This document shows, in pieces, positions 63,076 to 64,000 of a DNA stretch of 64,000 nucleotides. The notes beneath the pieces were generated by a model that made no database searches, was not told where the DNA came from, and saw only the letters and a program-made list of their open reading frames with translations. The position numbers and the translations under genes are program-made. Origin of the DNA: Methylobacterium thuringiense (GTDB lineage Bacteria > Pseudomonadota > Alphaproteobacteria > Rhizobiales > Beijerinckiaceae); the NCBI RefSeq assembly GCF_022179645.1, contig NZ_BPRA01000006.1, positions 248,001 through 312,000 of the forward strand. The letters are read 5' to 3'. Position 1 is the stretch's first letter; each line of letters opens with the position of its first letter.

Positions 63076-63879
63076 TCAGGGCTTCGACGGCGCCTGGGGC
63101 GCGAGGTCGACGGGCTTGTTGTCGTTGAGGTCCCACCCCGTGTTCGGGTCGGTCTTCGTGCGCTGAAGCTGGGCACGCATCTGCCACTGGTACTTGGCGA
63201 TGCCGTGCTCGACCTCCTGCAGGAGGTTGGAGGTGGTCGGGTCGACCTGCTCCGTCGCCTTGATGGCGGCGTTCACCTCCTCGCCGACCCGCTTGTAGGC
63301 GTTGGTGAACCAGACCAGGATCTGGGCGTCGTCGAGGAAGCCCCCGGGGATCTCGGGAACGCCCGAGGTCCTCACGATGGTGTTGGCGCGCCCGTCCGCC
63401 GAGCTCCCGACCGCCAGCAGGCGCTCGGCGATGGTGTCGGCGTACTTGGACAGGCCCTCGTAGTGCTCCTGGAGGAGCAGATGCAGCGGGTAGTAGAGGG
63501 TGCCGGACGCGTTCCAGTGCGCCTGCTTGGTCTGGAGCTGCAGCTGCTGCAGCTCGGTCAGGGTCTGCTGAAGGGCCGCGACATCCTTCTTGATCGCGTC
63601 GGCGCCGCCATCGAGCCCGATGACAGGCATCCCCGACATCTCGTTGGTCGGAAAGGCGCCCACCGGTTGCGGGCTGGTGGTCTTGGTCTGCGAGGCGCCG
63701 CGGACATCGTCGGTGCTCTTGGCGGTTGGCTGGTCGGCCTGGGCGAGGTCGATCCGCGAGAGGACCTTCATCGCGCTCGGCGCAGAGGGTGCGGCGGTCG
63801 GCGTGCCGTTGGCGAGGACTGGAAGCGGCAGGGCGGTCCCGACGAGAAGCAGGGCCGAGAGGAGACGAGCGTTCTTCAT
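63076..63879 (-). CDS. exported Dps-like ferritin
   Basis: The 267-residue protein has a signal peptide (MKNARLLSALLLVGTALPLPVLANG), a Thr/Ala/Pro-rich linker to about residue 80 and a Dps domain. The ferroxidase residues are in QTKQAHWNASG and LLLQEHYEGLSKYADTIAERLLAVG. A C-terminal 30-residue tail with DPNTGWDLNDNKPVDL follows. Most Dps proteins are cytosolic and about 160 residues, so an exported one with extra tails is unusual. An upstream ATG at 63909 would put ten basic residues before the signal peptide. Confidence 0.83.
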   Translation of the reverse strand: MKNARLLSALLLVGTALPLPVLANGTPTAAPSAPSAMKVLSRIDLAQADQPTAKSTDDVRGASQTKTTSPQPVGAFPTNEMSGMPVIGLDGGADAIKKDVAALQQTLTELQQLQLQTKQAHWNASGTLYYPLHLLLQEHYEGLSKYADTIAERLLAVGSSADGRANTIVRTSGVPEIPGGFLDDAQILVWFTNAYKRVGEEVNAAIKATEQVDPTTSNLLQEVEHGIAKYQWQMRAQLQRTKTDPNTGWDLNDNKPVDLAPQAPSKP

Positions 63880-64000
63880 GAGGTGCCGAATTGACCTTGG
63901 TGCGTGCACCGCCCGGACGGGCGATGTGAACCTTGGAAACGGCTGCAGTTTAGAAGCGTTCGAAAATGACGCCGAATTTAAGATTGCCGCAAGTTCCGGG
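63880..64000 (-). promoter_or_regulatory. upstream region of the exported dps gene
   Basis: No gene is seen. The sequence becomes AT-richer near 63950-63990 (minus strand ATCTTAAATTCGG), as expected of a promoter. A GGAAC at the very edge resembles the -35 of the general stress sigma factor EcfG, but no CGTT -10 lies at the right distance. Confidence 0.3.

Overview
The window is a very GC-rich alphaproteobacterial chromosome segment. It is most likely from Methylobacterium or Methylorubrum (Rhizobiales). The reasons are gene content and order: a 14-gene nuo operon with a GFA-family gene between nuoC and nuoD, followed by birA, rnj, an epimerase, a DUF1467 gene, proS, lolC, lolD and dnaE; two phasins; and a long-form methylsuccinyl-CoA dehydrogenase plus an ethylmalonyl/methylmalonyl-CoA epimerase, both expected of the ethylmalonyl-CoA pathway of methylotrophs. 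The assignment comes from reading the sequence, not from a database search.

Layout. 1-23 kb is mixed housekeeping and envelope genes: a YihY/BrkB protein, an EamA exporter, methylsuccinyl-CoA dehydrogenase, two divergent glycosyltransferases, two phasins, a DegP-type protease, HtpX, RarA, a TetR/DUF1348 pair, an M32 carboxypeptidase, an Hsp70-like ATPase, a large-subunit pseudouridine synthase, a HAD phosphatase, Atp12, DedA and a CAP-domain lipoprotein. tRNA-Asp lies at 23.1 kb. 23.5-39.3 kb is the complete respiratory complex I operon nuoA-N. 39.3-53.2 kb holds birA, RNase J, the epimerase, DUF1467, a hexapeptide acetyltransferase, a FucP-type sugar transporter, proS, lolCD and dnaE. 53.2-55.2 kb is a sharply AT-rich island with one P-loop ATPase gene. 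55.2-59.5 kb returns to core genes (gloA, a lipoprotein, gltA, gltX). At 60.5 kb comEC is broken off, and the rest (61-64 kb) looks accessory: a PhaR N-domain protein, a small membrane protein and a VIT1 / cytochrome b561 / exported Dps iron cluster.

Main points of interest. (1) A 34-codon single-helix membrane protein (49366-49470) sits behind a near-perfect alphaproteobacterial LexA box (GAAC-N7-GAAC, 49316-49330) placed in the spacer of a plausible promoter. This is the arrangement expected of a SidA-like SOS-induced peptide. (2) The AT-rich island carries an isolated Sll1717-type/KAP-like NTPase and is a candidate defence or stress gene. (3) A palindromic intergenic-type repeat appears to have been inserted in frame inside birA, like the Rickettsia palindromic elements. 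A relative of the same repeat lies after proS. (4) A 17-bp perfect palindrome overlaps the phasin promoter and looks like a PhaR operator. (5) comEC is truncated at a rearrangement breakpoint, and its expected neighbour lexA is absent.

Several families of palindromic repeats lie between genes. Two or three small genes shorter than 60 codons are supported by ribosome binding sites and hydrophobic profiles.
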